DNA of 40,079 nucleotides from JBBRGG01 sp038240875 (lineage in GTDB: Bacteria; Planctomycetota; Phycisphaerae; Phycisphaerales; UBA1924): contig JBBRGG010000004.1 of assembly GCA_038240875.1 (NCBI GenBank), positions 1-40,079 of the forward strand, given 5' to 3'. Position numbers and translations under genes: made by a program. The notes beneath the pieces were generated by a model. That model ran no database searches. It saw nothing but the letters and a program-made list of their open reading frames with translations, and was not told the origin of the DNA. Positions 8,813 through 16,076 of the stretch are shown piece after piece; the stretch's first letter is position 1, and the number at the start of each line of letters is the position of its first letter.

Positions 8813-10030
8813 ATGAGCCAACGCATCGCGGACAATCTAATACTCGTCTTCACCGCTGGCGTGTCGCTGGAGCACTGGCGCGACTCGGGCCTGCTCACGC
8901 GCGAGTGGGCTTTGTACCGCGCGATCCTCGCCGATGGTTGGTACGACCAGCTCGTCCTCGTAACCTATGGCAACGCGGGCGACGTCAAAGTTCTCGACTC
9001 GATCCTCACCCCCGAAGAACTCATCAAGGTCAACATCGTTTCCAACGAACGCTCCTTGGGCGGGCGCGAATACGCCGCCTCTCTCTCCGAACGTGTGCGA
9101 AGAATCATCGCGCCAGGCTCGACTAATGTCGTTAAAACTAACCAAATGCATGGCGGCGACACGGGTCTCACAATCGCGCAAGATCTCAAAGCCGCCGGTC
9201 ACGACTGCGCCCTCATCGCGCGTGGTGGCTATCTCTGGTCACGCTTTGTCGCACACGAACTCGGCCCATCCAGCCGCCAGGCGATCCAAGCCTCGCTTCG
9301 CGAAGGGCTCCTCTGTCGTGACGCAGACATAATCGTCGGCACAACGGGCCGCATGATCGAAGACCTCGCGTGGAAGCACGAACTTGATTCCGCGCGGATG
9401 ATGCTCGTCCCCAACTTTGTCCTCGTTGATCATCCGATTTCTCGGGTTTCTTCACGTACCAAAGGCCTATTGCTCTACGCCGGGCAACTCGTCGCTCGTA
9501 AGCGTGTCGATATCCTCGTACGTGCAATCGCGATGATCCCCAAGGAACTGGGCGCGATGCTCCACATCATCGGGTCTGGCCCATCGCAAGTCGGGCTCGA
9601 AGCACTCGCCAAAGATCTTGATGCTCCCGTCAAATTCTCGCAGCGCATGGCCCACGAAGACCTCCTCGCCGAAATGGGCCGGTGCTCCGCGTACGTTCAA
9701 GCTTCGGACCTTGAAGGCCATCCAAAGACCGTTCTCGAAGCGATGACCACCGGCGCGCCCGTAATCGTTGCCGATACACCTGGCTTGGGCGGCGTGGTCC
9801 GCCACGGCGCAACCGGACTTAAAGTCCTAGGCGAACCAGCCAGTTTCGCGCACGCAATCGAAACACTCCTTGGCGATGAAGATTGGCGCGACGTCCTAGG
9901 CACCACCGCAGCCCAAGTTGTTCGCACCGAGTGTGGCCTTCCCAAAATTCTCGAACTCGAACGCGAAGCGCACGTGCGAGCTTCCTCGCTTGCAGCGTTG
10001 CGGAGGCGAGCCCAGGAGCAGGCCGCGTGA
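8813..10030 (+). CDS. GT4 family glycosyltransferase
   Basis: A 405-residue GT-B enzyme and the first gene of a five-gene coupled operon. The C-terminal half shows the GT4 pattern: GLLLYAGQLVARKRVDILV, LHIIGSGPS, VKFSQRMAHEDLLAEM and the donor-binding DLEGHPKTVLEAMTTGAPVIVAD, in which the two glutamates are eight positions apart. The N-terminal half (LILVFTAGVSLEHWRDSGLL, VVKTNQMHGGDTGL) is the acceptor domain and is divergent. ATG 8813 has no strong ribosome site. The 184-base gap upstream should hold the operon promoter; only a poor -35/-10 match (TTGATC, 16 bases, TGATAC near 8645-8672) is visible. The stop overlaps the next start (GTGA). The sugar donor is unknown. Confidence 0.92.
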   Translation: MSQRIADNLILVFTAGVSLEHWRDSGLLTREWALYRAILADGWYDQLVLVTYGNAGDVKVLDSILTPEELIKVNIVSNERSLGGREYAASLSERVRRIIAPGSTNVVKTNQMHGGDTGLTIAQDLKAAGHDCALIARGGYLWSRFVAHELGPSSRQAIQASLREGLLCRDADIIVGTTGRMIEDLAWKHELDSARMMLVPNFVLVDHPISRVSSRTKGLLLYAGQLVARKRVDILVRAIAMIPKELGAMLHIIGSGPSQVGLEALAKDLDAPVKFSQRMAHEDLLAEMGRCSAYVQASDLEGHPKTVLEAMTTGAPVIVADTPGLGGVVRHGATGLKVLGEPASFAHAIETLLGDEDWRDVLGTTAAQVVRTECGLPKILELEREAHVRASSLAALRRRAQEQAA

Positions 10031-11238
10031 CCACCTCGAATCAAACCGGCGGAGCCGGCGCGAATCCAATCAATCCCACTCGCGTCACCGCCATCATCCC
10101 GGCTGCCGATTCTGGCGTCGCCATCCTCTTGCCTGTTGGCGGGTCTTCGCCGCTGGAGTGGACGATGCAAGCCGCACACTATGGCGGATGCGCCGATTGT
10201 ATCGTCATCACTCGCGATGAAGCTGTTGCACGCGAAGCCCTGCGCATCGGCGTGTTGCTCAGCTTTCCCACCCAAATTTTCACCCCGCCGCTCACTCCAA
10301 CCAACGCTCATCAACATCTCGCAACCAATCATCCAACCGATCAAGCTGCCCACCATGCAACCGCCAACGGCTTCGCCGCAGTCATCCTCGACCCTGTGCG
10401 TCCCTGGCGGCGCGACACCGACATCCGCGATGCTCTCGCACTGCTCCGCGAACCAGGCACACACGCCGTCGTTTCTGTCTCAGTAACAGTTTCGCTAGGT
10501 AGTCTTTCAAGCCATCTTGCACAAGGCTCCGCTCTTTCAAACCACGACGGCTCCATCATCGTGCTCGCCGCAGAATCCACACCTACCAAAGAAGCAACCA
10601 AAGCTGCGATCTCAATCAACGCAATTCAATCACTCACCCTTGATCGCGTTGCCAGCCTTCGTGCCGACGTTCCCGCCGAGCGCGATGCCCTCGACGCGCT
10701 TCTACGCGCCCGCGCTCGCGCTGCCGCTCTTGATCTCTTCGCTTCCATCCAACAAGTTGTCTTCGACTTTGATGGCGTCATGAGCGACAACCGCGTTCTA
10801 GTCATGCAAGATGCCACCGAAGGCGCACTCTGCAACCGCTCCGACGGCCTAGGCGTCGGCATGCTCAAAGCCGCCGGCATCCCCGCGATGGTAATGTCGA
10901 AAGAGAAAAACCCTGTCGTCGGCGCTCGCTGCGCCAAGCTCGGCCTCGAATGCCACCAAGGCATCGATGACAAAGCCCCCGCCCTCACTCGCCTGCTCGC
11001 AGAGCGTGGCATCAACCTCTCTCACGTCGCCTACGTCGGCAACGACATCAACGACGAAGCCTGCATGCGTTTGGTCGGCCTTCCAATCGCCGTCGCCGAC
11101 GCCTTCCCCGCCGCCCTTCGTGCCGCCAAATACATCACCCGCGCCAAAGGCGGCATGGGCGCCGTCCGCGAAGTCATCGAGCTCCTCATCGAAGCTCGTT
11201 CCTCTCGCTCCAAAGGTGCCGCCCATGCTCGCAACTAA
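10027..11238 (+). CDS. NeuA/KdsC-like fusion: degenerate cytidylyltransferase-like domain plus HAD phosphatase
   Basis: A 403-residue protein starting at GTG 10027, which overlaps the previous stop by four bases. Residues ~240-403 are a KdsC-type HAD phosphatase: VVFDFDGVMSDNRV (D247, D249), CNRSDGLGVGMLK, the SKEKNPVV lysine loop and VGNDINDEACM (D340, D343). All expected catalytic residues are present. The N-terminal ~220 residues align in position with CMP-acylneuraminate synthetases (TAIIPAADSG at the start, AAVILDPVRPWR where the family has LLQPTSPLR), but the R-x-GS-K and KN residues that bind CTP are absent. Bifunctional synthetase-phosphatases make CMP-nonulosonates; here only the phosphatase looks competent. 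Expected role: dephosphorylating a nonulosonic-acid-9-phosphate-like sugar. Substrate inference is weak. Confidence 0.82.
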   Translation: MTTSNQTGGAGANPINPTRVTAIIPAADSGVAILLPVGGSSPLEWTMQAAHYGGCADCIVITRDEAVAREALRIGVLLSFPTQIFTPPLTPTNAHQHLATNHPTDQAAHHATANGFAAVILDPVRPWRRDTDIRDALALLREPGTHAVVSVSVTVSLGSLSSHLAQGSALSNHDGSIIVLAAESTPTKEATKAAISINAIQSLTLDRVASLRADVPAERDALDALLRARARAAALDLFASIQQVVFDFDGVMSDNRVLVMQDATEGALCNRSDGLGVGMLKAAGIPAMVMSKEKNPVVGARCAKLGLECHQGIDDKAPALTRLLAERGINLSHVAYVGNDINDEACMRLVGLPIAVADAFPAALRAAKYITRAKGGMGAVREVIELLIEARSSRSKGAAHARN

Positions 11239-12151
11239 ATCTCTCAATACACACAGCACGCCAATGGACCCAGCCGCCTTCTTCCTACCCATCGGCTACA
11301 TCGCCCAAGCTCGCAACACCACACTCGATACCGAACGCGATCTCTCTCGCGAAGGCGCTTACTGGTCTCCCTGGCGAATCAAAGACGCCGCCCGTTGGCA
11401 AAAACACGTCTACGCCCTTGCTGGTCGCCTTGCGCAACAAGCTATTCACGCTAACAACTCAGCTCACGCTAACAACGCAGCTCGTGCCAACAACTCAGCA
11501 CCCACCAACTCCTCTATCCAAATCCTCGACGTCGGCTGTGGCGTCTGCGTCAAGCTCAACCAGCATCTCATCATCCCCGGCGCAAACGCCACAGGCATCG
11601 ATCAACGCTCCGCGCTCGACGCCGCTCGCTCCCTTGGTTGCAAAGCAACTCTCTACGAAGTAGATCTCGAAACCGCAAATCTCAACCTCAATCAACACTT
11701 CGACATCATCATCTGTGCTGATGTTCTCGAACACATCATCAACCCCGACAACACTCTCGCACTCATGGCGCGACACGCCGCCCCACACACTCGCGTCATC
11801 CTCAGCACACCTGAACGCCATCGCGAACGAGGCCGCGATTGCAATTCGAGCAACAAGCCCGAGCACGTTCGGGAATGGGCATTCGCCGAATTCGCCGCCT
11901 ACATCAACTCTCGTGGCTGGCGCGTCCTCTCCCACCGCCTCTGCACCAAAGACGACGCACCCATCCTCCCCGCACGCGCGAGCGAACGCGCCTTCCGCGC
12001 CAGCCTCGCTGATCGCTCCCCACTCTGCTGCCAGGTAATTGTCTGCCAACCGCCTGCTTCCACAAATACAAGTACAGCCCCAAACCCATCTCCTAACCCA
12101 ACTCCAAACCCAACTTCAATCACCACAACAAAGCTCGGAGATCGCCCATGA
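11225..12151 (+). CDS. Class I SAM-dependent methyltransferase with repeat-containing linker
   Basis: A 308-residue protein. Motif I is ILDVGCGVCVKL (D102), motif II ATGIDQR, and motif IV IIICADVLEHI, followed by RVILSTPERHRERG, a pattern seen in Methyltransf_11/23 enzymes from glycan clusters. ATG 11225 overlaps the previous gene by 14 bases; ATG 11264 is an alternative. Between the N-terminal helices and the SAM domain lies an Asn/Ala-rich linker with three 18-bp repeats. The C-terminus is a PNPS/PNPT repeat tail that looks disordered. The stop overlaps the next start (ATGA), indicating translational coupling. Likely methylates a sugar in the same glycan as its neighbours. Confidence 0.87.
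   Translation: MLATKSLNTHSTPMDPAAFFLPIGYIAQARNTTLDTERDLSREGAYWSPWRIKDAARWQKHVYALAGRLAQQAIHANNSAHANNAARANNSAPTNSSIQILDVGCGVCVKLNQHLIIPGANATGIDQRSALDAARSLGCKATLYEVDLETANLNLNQHFDIIICADVLEHIINPDNTLALMARHAAPHTRVILSTPERHRERGRDCNSSNKPEHVREWAFAEFAAYINSRGWRVLSHRLCTKDDAPILPARASERAFRASLADRSPLCCQVIVCQPPASTNTSTAPNPSPNPTPNPTSITTTKLGDRP
11447..11500. repeat. 18-bp tandem repeat, three units, in coding sequence
   Basis: Three units like CACGCTAACAACTCAGCT, encoding a His-Ala-Asn-Asn-Ser/Ala-Ala type hexapeptide in the linker before the methyltransferase SAM domain. The third unit is more diverged. Confidence 0.85.
12080..12115. repeat. 12-bp tandem repeat, three units, in coding sequence
   Basis: Three units like CCAAACCCAACT, encoding PNP(S/T) in the C-terminal tail of the methyltransferase gene. 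Confidence 0.85.
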
Positions 12152-13506
12152 AACCAAGCCTCACATCCATCGGCGAGATCGCCCTAGGCAGCCATCACGC
12201 CCACGCCATCAATATCGTCAAAACCACCGGCGGCTTCGCTCGCCTTGGCTTCGATGTCACGCTTCTCTGCCGTGAACCACACAACATATCTACCCAAAGC
12301 GATAGCTCAATCGCCGCCGCACTCGCTTCCTATGGCGAGCCCTTCCTCCGCGTCGTACTCGAAACCCAAACAGCAAGCCACACGCCAGGTCTCACCACTC
12401 CACCGATCAACGTATCTGTAGACCACCTCGACGCCGCCTCACGCAAGCTCGGCCTCTGGGCCGCGCGCCAAACCAAAGAGCGTGCCGCCGACTGCGCCTA
12501 CGCACGCCATTTCCACGCCGGCCTCGCCTGCGCCAAGCTTGGCATCCCTGTCGCCATCGAAACCCACGCACACAAAGGCGACCCTCGCGCGATCCTTGAC
12601 GAAACCTTCGCCGCTTCACGCCGACCTGTCGGCTCATCTCCAGCCCAGCGTGGCGTCGCCGCCATCATCACCATCAACCAATCACTACGCAAGCATTACA
12701 TCGCTCGCGGCGCACACCCTGATCGCGTCCACGTCGTTCCCGATGGCGTAGACACCCAGCTCTTCTCCCGCCCCAGGCACATCACCACCGATGCCACTTC
12801 AACTACCAAATTACTGACTCGAGATCACGCCGCAACCAACCAGCTCAACGCCGTCTACGCCGGCTCTCTCGCCGCATACAAAGGCATCGGCACCATCCTC
12901 GCCTGCGCCGCCGTTCGCCCCAACATCAACTTCCATCTTCTGGGCGGCAATCGCGTTGACCAATCTCGCGTCCACGCCATGATCGATCAACTCGGCCTTC
13001 GCAACGTTCACATCCAAGGCCGCGTTTCCCACGCCAACGTCCCGCCTTACCTCTGGGCCGCCGACGTTCTTCTTCTTCCGCCCAGTGGCAAAGACCCAAG
13101 CGCTCAGTGGACCAGCCCCGTCAAACTCGCCGAATACTTCGCTGCCCAACGTCCCATCGTTGCCTCACGCATCCCAGGTTTAATGAGCTGGGCCGACGAC
13201 TCCGTCGTTCAATGGTTTGAGCCCGACGACGCCAGCGATATGGCTCGCGCACTCGACGCCGCTCTGAACGAAACCGATCGCGAACGCGTCGTCCGCAACA
13301 TCAAGGCAATAACTCTCGCCGAAACTTACAGCTACGAACGCCGCGCTCAACAAATCCTCGCAACCCTGGGCATCGCCCTCGATGGTTCCAGGCTCGCCAG
13401 CCCTCTCGCCCCAGCACACGCGCTCGCACTCTCCCACACGCACCCACTCGAAGACCTTCCAAACACCCAGCGCCTTCGCGCCGCCGCAGGCCGGAGATCA
13501 GCGTGA
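12148..13506 (+). CDS. GT4-like glycosyltransferase
   Basis: A 452-residue GT-B protein, fourth gene of the coupled operon (ATGA overlap upstream, GTGA overlap downstream). The N-terminal domain has GEIALGSHHAHAINIVKTTGGFARLGFDVTLL, the usual glycine-rich loop and helix of GT4. The C-terminal domain has NAVYAGSLAAYKGIGTIL, FHLLGG, HIQGRVSHANVPPYLWAADVLLLP and SPVKLAEYFAAQRPIVAS. In the last motif the usual first Glu of the EX7E pair is replaced (WTSPVKLAEY), as in several GT4 sub-families. The last ~50 residues are Pro/Ala-rich and probably flexible. Donor sugar unknown; acts in the same assembly as its neighbours. Confidence 0.9.
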   Translation: MKPSLTSIGEIALGSHHAHAINIVKTTGGFARLGFDVTLLCREPHNISTQSDSSIAAALASYGEPFLRVVLETQTASHTPGLTTPPINVSVDHLDAASRKLGLWAARQTKERAADCAYARHFHAGLACAKLGIPVAIETHAHKGDPRAILDETFAASRRPVGSSPAQRGVAAIITINQSLRKHYIARGAHPDRVHVVPDGVDTQLFSRPRHITTDATSTTKLLTRDHAATNQLNAVYAGSLAAYKGIGTILACAAVRPNINFHLLGGNRVDQSRVHAMIDQLGLRNVHIQGRVSHANVPPYLWAADVLLLPPSGKDPSAQWTSPVKLAEYFAAQRPIVASRIPGLMSWADDSVVQWFEPDDASDMARALDAALNETDRERVVRNIKAITLAETYSYERRAQQILATLGIALDGSRLASPLAPAHALALSHTHPLEDLPNTQRLRAAAGRRSA

Positions 13507-15386
13507 CCCTAGAGGCTTCCACTCTTCTCCCCGCACCCGTCCTCTTCGCGCTTCCCTGCGGAGCCTCGCTCGGTGGCGTCGTCGAGTGGACCCGCGCCGC
13601 AATCGCCGTTCTTTGCGACCACAATCACCCCGTAGGCGTAATCCTCCACGCGCCCCGCACTTGCGACACCCCCACGACCATCGCCTGGCCAACTGGCACC
13701 CACATCTTCGACCTCACCAACGAGCCATCGCTCGACTCGCCTTCGCTTCATTCTCCTTCACCCGATTCTCCTTCTCCCAACTCTTCTTCACCCGACTCTC
13801 CTTCTTCCAACTCTCCTTCCCTCAACCAATCCGCCTGGCAACGCATCGCTGATCGCTACATCGCCGCAATTCTAACCCTCCACTCCACCACGCAAACCCA
13901 CGCGAACAACGTAACCCTTCAATTCCCGCCCGTCATCTGCATCCCTTCTCTCATCGGCGATTGCTATGGCTTATTCGCCCACGCCACCCGCACCCACGCC
14001 AACTTCATGCGCCTCGTAAGCCTCGTCCACTCACCCACCGCCTACGACCGCGCAATTGCTTCTCACTATTCCAACATCACCGCCGCTCTCGCCGCAGTCA
14101 GCCCTCTCGCCGCAGCCGCCCTTGCCCAGCGCGTCGCATCCACGCTCGCGCAATCACCCAACGCTCTCGCTCCTGATCTCGCTCCCAATTTCACTCACGC
14201 CGCTCCCGCCGTCCACGTCATCGAAGCTAGCGTCGAACCTATTCCAAAGCCCAATCGCGACAGCGGCGCAGGCCGCTCCCGCTCTCTTCGCATGGTCTAC
14301 GCCGGCCGCCTTGATGCCCACGCCAAAGGCGTTATGGCCCTGCCCCACGTCGTCGCAACACTCGGCGCAATGGGCGTTCGCCATCGCCTGGCAATCCTCG
14401 GCGACGGCCCCGCAAAGCCTAATCTCATAGCCCAACTCATCCGCGCCAAAGCTCTCGGCGGCAAAGCACGCCTCCATGGCGTCGTCTCCCGCAATGAAGT
14501 CGCCCGCGCCCTCGCCTGGGCCGATGTCGTACTCCTCCCCTCTCGCTACGAAGGCCTCAGCATGACCCTGCTCGAAGCTCTTCGCGTGGGCTGCGTTCCC
14601 GTCGGTACCAGCGGCGCACTAGGTACCGGCGATCTCGCCGTCATACGCGATGGCCTCGAAGGCCTCATCATCCACGAGCCCGATCTCGCAACCCGCGATA
14701 CCGATCGCGATCGCCTCATCGGCTCGTCCATCGCATGCGCCGCCGCAGGCTTAATCGAGCCCAATACACACGACAACGCCAACGCAACAAAGTCTACTCG
14801 TTCGCACCTCTCAACGATGCGCCGCGCCTGCATCACTCTTGCAACCACTCGCTTCACCCGCGACAACTACGCGCGCCAACTCATCGCCTTCATTACCGCC
14901 GCCGCCGCCGCTCCTGCCGCTACTTGGTCGCCCAACCGCCCATGGCGCTTCGGCGAATTCAGCTCTATCTACGGCTCCGGCTCAACACCCACTCACGCCC
15001 CAAAGCGAATGCACGCCCTGCTTTCCTCACTCCAAGGCTCTCGAGTCGCGATCCAAGGCACAGGCCGACACACTATCGATCTCCTCCCCATCCTCCAGCA
15101 ACACTCCGCCACAATCGTCGGCTTCATCGACGACGATCTCGCACGCGTGGGCGGCACATTCATGAACCTCCCCATCGTCGCGCCCGACGCCGCTGTCGAC
15201 TCGCTTCGCGCCACCGACATCGTTGTCAGTTCATGGATCCACGAAGCCGACGTCCTCGCGCGTGCAACCACATATTGGTCAAAGGGCATCCGCGTCCATG
15301 GCCTCTACGCCCACGCCTCCTCCCCATGCGCCAGCCCCGAAGACTTCCAAGCCGTCGCAACCCCAGCCGATCTCACTGCGGCGTAA
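13503..15386 (+). CDS. GT4 glycosyltransferase with C-terminal GxGRHT Rossmann-like module
   Basis: A 627-residue protein, last gene of the operon, with GTG 13503 overlapping the previous stop. The N-terminal GT-B domain is interrupted near residues 76-110 by a Ser/Pro repeat (15-bp units). The C-terminal GT4 domain shows MVYAGRLDAHAKGVMALPHV, LAILGDGPAKPN, ARLHGVVSRNEV and the intact donor motif YEGLSMTLLEALRVGCVPV. From about residue 510 a third domain follows: VAIQGTGRHTIDLLPIL, IVGFIDDD, VVSSWIHEADVL and KGIRVHGLYA, matching the end of the GT2 at 6205-7752. The module resembles Rossmann-type sugar-nucleotide or CoA-binding domains; its role here is unknown. Confidence 0.9.
   Translation: MTLEASTLLPAPVLFALPCGASLGGVVEWTRAAIAVLCDHNHPVGVILHAPRTCDTPTTIAWPTGTHIFDLTNEPSLDSPSLHSPSPDSPSPNSSSPDSPSSNSPSLNQSAWQRIADRYIAAILTLHSTTQTHANNVTLQFPPVICIPSLIGDCYGLFAHATRTHANFMRLVSLVHSPTAYDRAIASHYSNITAALAAVSPLAAAALAQRVASTLAQSPNALAPDLAPNFTHAAPAVHVIEASVEPIPKPNRDSGAGRSRSLRMVYAGRLDAHAKGVMALPHVVATLGAMGVRHRLAILGDGPAKPNLIAQLIRAKALGGKARLHGVVSRNEVARALAWADVVLLPSRYEGLSMTLLEALRVGCVPVGTSGALGTGDLAVIRDGLEGLIIHEPDLATRDTDRDRLIGSSIACAAAGLIEPNTHDNANATKSTRSHLSTMRRACITLATTRFTRDNYARQLIAFITAAAAAPAATWSPNRPWRFGEFSSIYGSGSTPTHAPKRMHALLSSLQGSRVAIQGTGRHTIDLLPILQQHSATIVGFIDDDLARVGGTFMNLPIVAPDAAVDSLRATDIVVSSWIHEADVLARATTYWSKGIRVHGLYAHASSPCASPEDFQAVATPADLTAA
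13728..13832. repeat. 15-bp tandem repeat, about six to seven units, in coding sequence
   Basis: Units like TCACCCGACTCTCCT, encoding a Ser-(Pro/Leu/Ser)-(Asp/Asn/His)-Ser-(Pro/Ser) pentapeptide within the N-terminal domain of the GT4. The last unit (13818-13832) is diverged. The insertion probably forms a flexible surface loop. Confidence 0.88.
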
Positions 15387-15470
15387 TCTGTTCCAGCTTT
15401 CGCGAATCCCCAGTATCTTGAAACGCACACTTTCTTGAATCCCATCGCAACACCAGGCATCGTACTTGCC

Positions 15471-15935
15471 ATGGCACACGCTACAAAATCAACTCCCTCA
15501 GGCCTCCAAGCCTTCCTCCCCACAATCGATCGCACCCGCACCCGCGCCCTCACCATCGCGTCTTGGATCTTCCAAATCGCCTGCGCCGCGATCCTTCTCC
15601 AAACCCTGTACTTCAAGTTCACCGGTGCACCAGAAGCTAAATACATCTTCACCACCCTCGGCGTCGAACCCTTCGGCCGTATCGGCCTAGGCTTCGCCGA
15701 GCTCATCGTCGGCATCCTCCTCTTGATCCCTCGCACCGCAGTCCTCGGCGCAATCGCCGCCATCGGGCTCATGGTCGGTGCCATCGGCAGCCATCTCGCA
15801 ATCCTCGGCATCGAAGTTCAAGACGACGGCGGCTTGCTCTTCGGCCTTGCTGTCGCAATCCTCATCATGAATTTAATCATCCTCTTGATCCGCAGACGCG
15901 AAATCCCCATCCTCGGCACCAAGTTCTTCGCTTGA
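15471..15935 (+). CDS. DoxX-like small integral membrane protein
   Basis: A 154-residue protein with four predicted hydrophobic segments: WIFQIACAAILLQTLYFKF, a GRIGLGFAELIVGILLLIP segment, AVLGAIAAIGLMVGAIGSHL and LLFGLAVAILIMNLIILLI. The pattern of a first helix followed by F-K-F-T-G, and the G-x-x-E-x-x-x-G-x-L-L-L-x-P motif, match DoxX/SURF4-like proteins. ATG 15471 was chosen; the open frame extends to a TTG at 15435. It lies 84 bases after the glycan operon on the same strand, so read-through is possible, but a functional link is not shown. DoxX-family roles are mostly unclear, some being redox-related. Confidence 0.8.
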   Translation: MAHATKSTPSGLQAFLPTIDRTRTRALTIASWIFQIACAAILLQTLYFKFTGAPEAKYIFTTLGVEPFGRIGLGFAELIVGILLLIPRTAVLGAIAAIGLMVGAIGSHLAILGIEVQDDGGLLFGLAVAILIMNLIILLIRRREIPILGTKFFA

Positions 15936-16076
15936 TTGATGTAACGTCAACTAGAGCAAATATATGTACACACTTGAATACCTCTGTTTTTACAGGGTTA
16001 TTTTACGTTCTGGATATTTATTTTTCCACTGTAAAAACCGCGCGAGCTTCATCGCGAAACCACTTCACCCACCCAA
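15936..16076. other. AT-rich convergent intergenic segment with inverted repeat
   Basis: A 141-base gap between convergent genes, clearly more AT-rich than its surroundings. TTTTTACAG (15987-15995) and CTGTAAAAA (16029-16037) form a perfect 9-bp inverted repeat separated by 33 bases, with T-runs nearby. It may serve as a bidirectional termination region. Confidence 0.45.
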
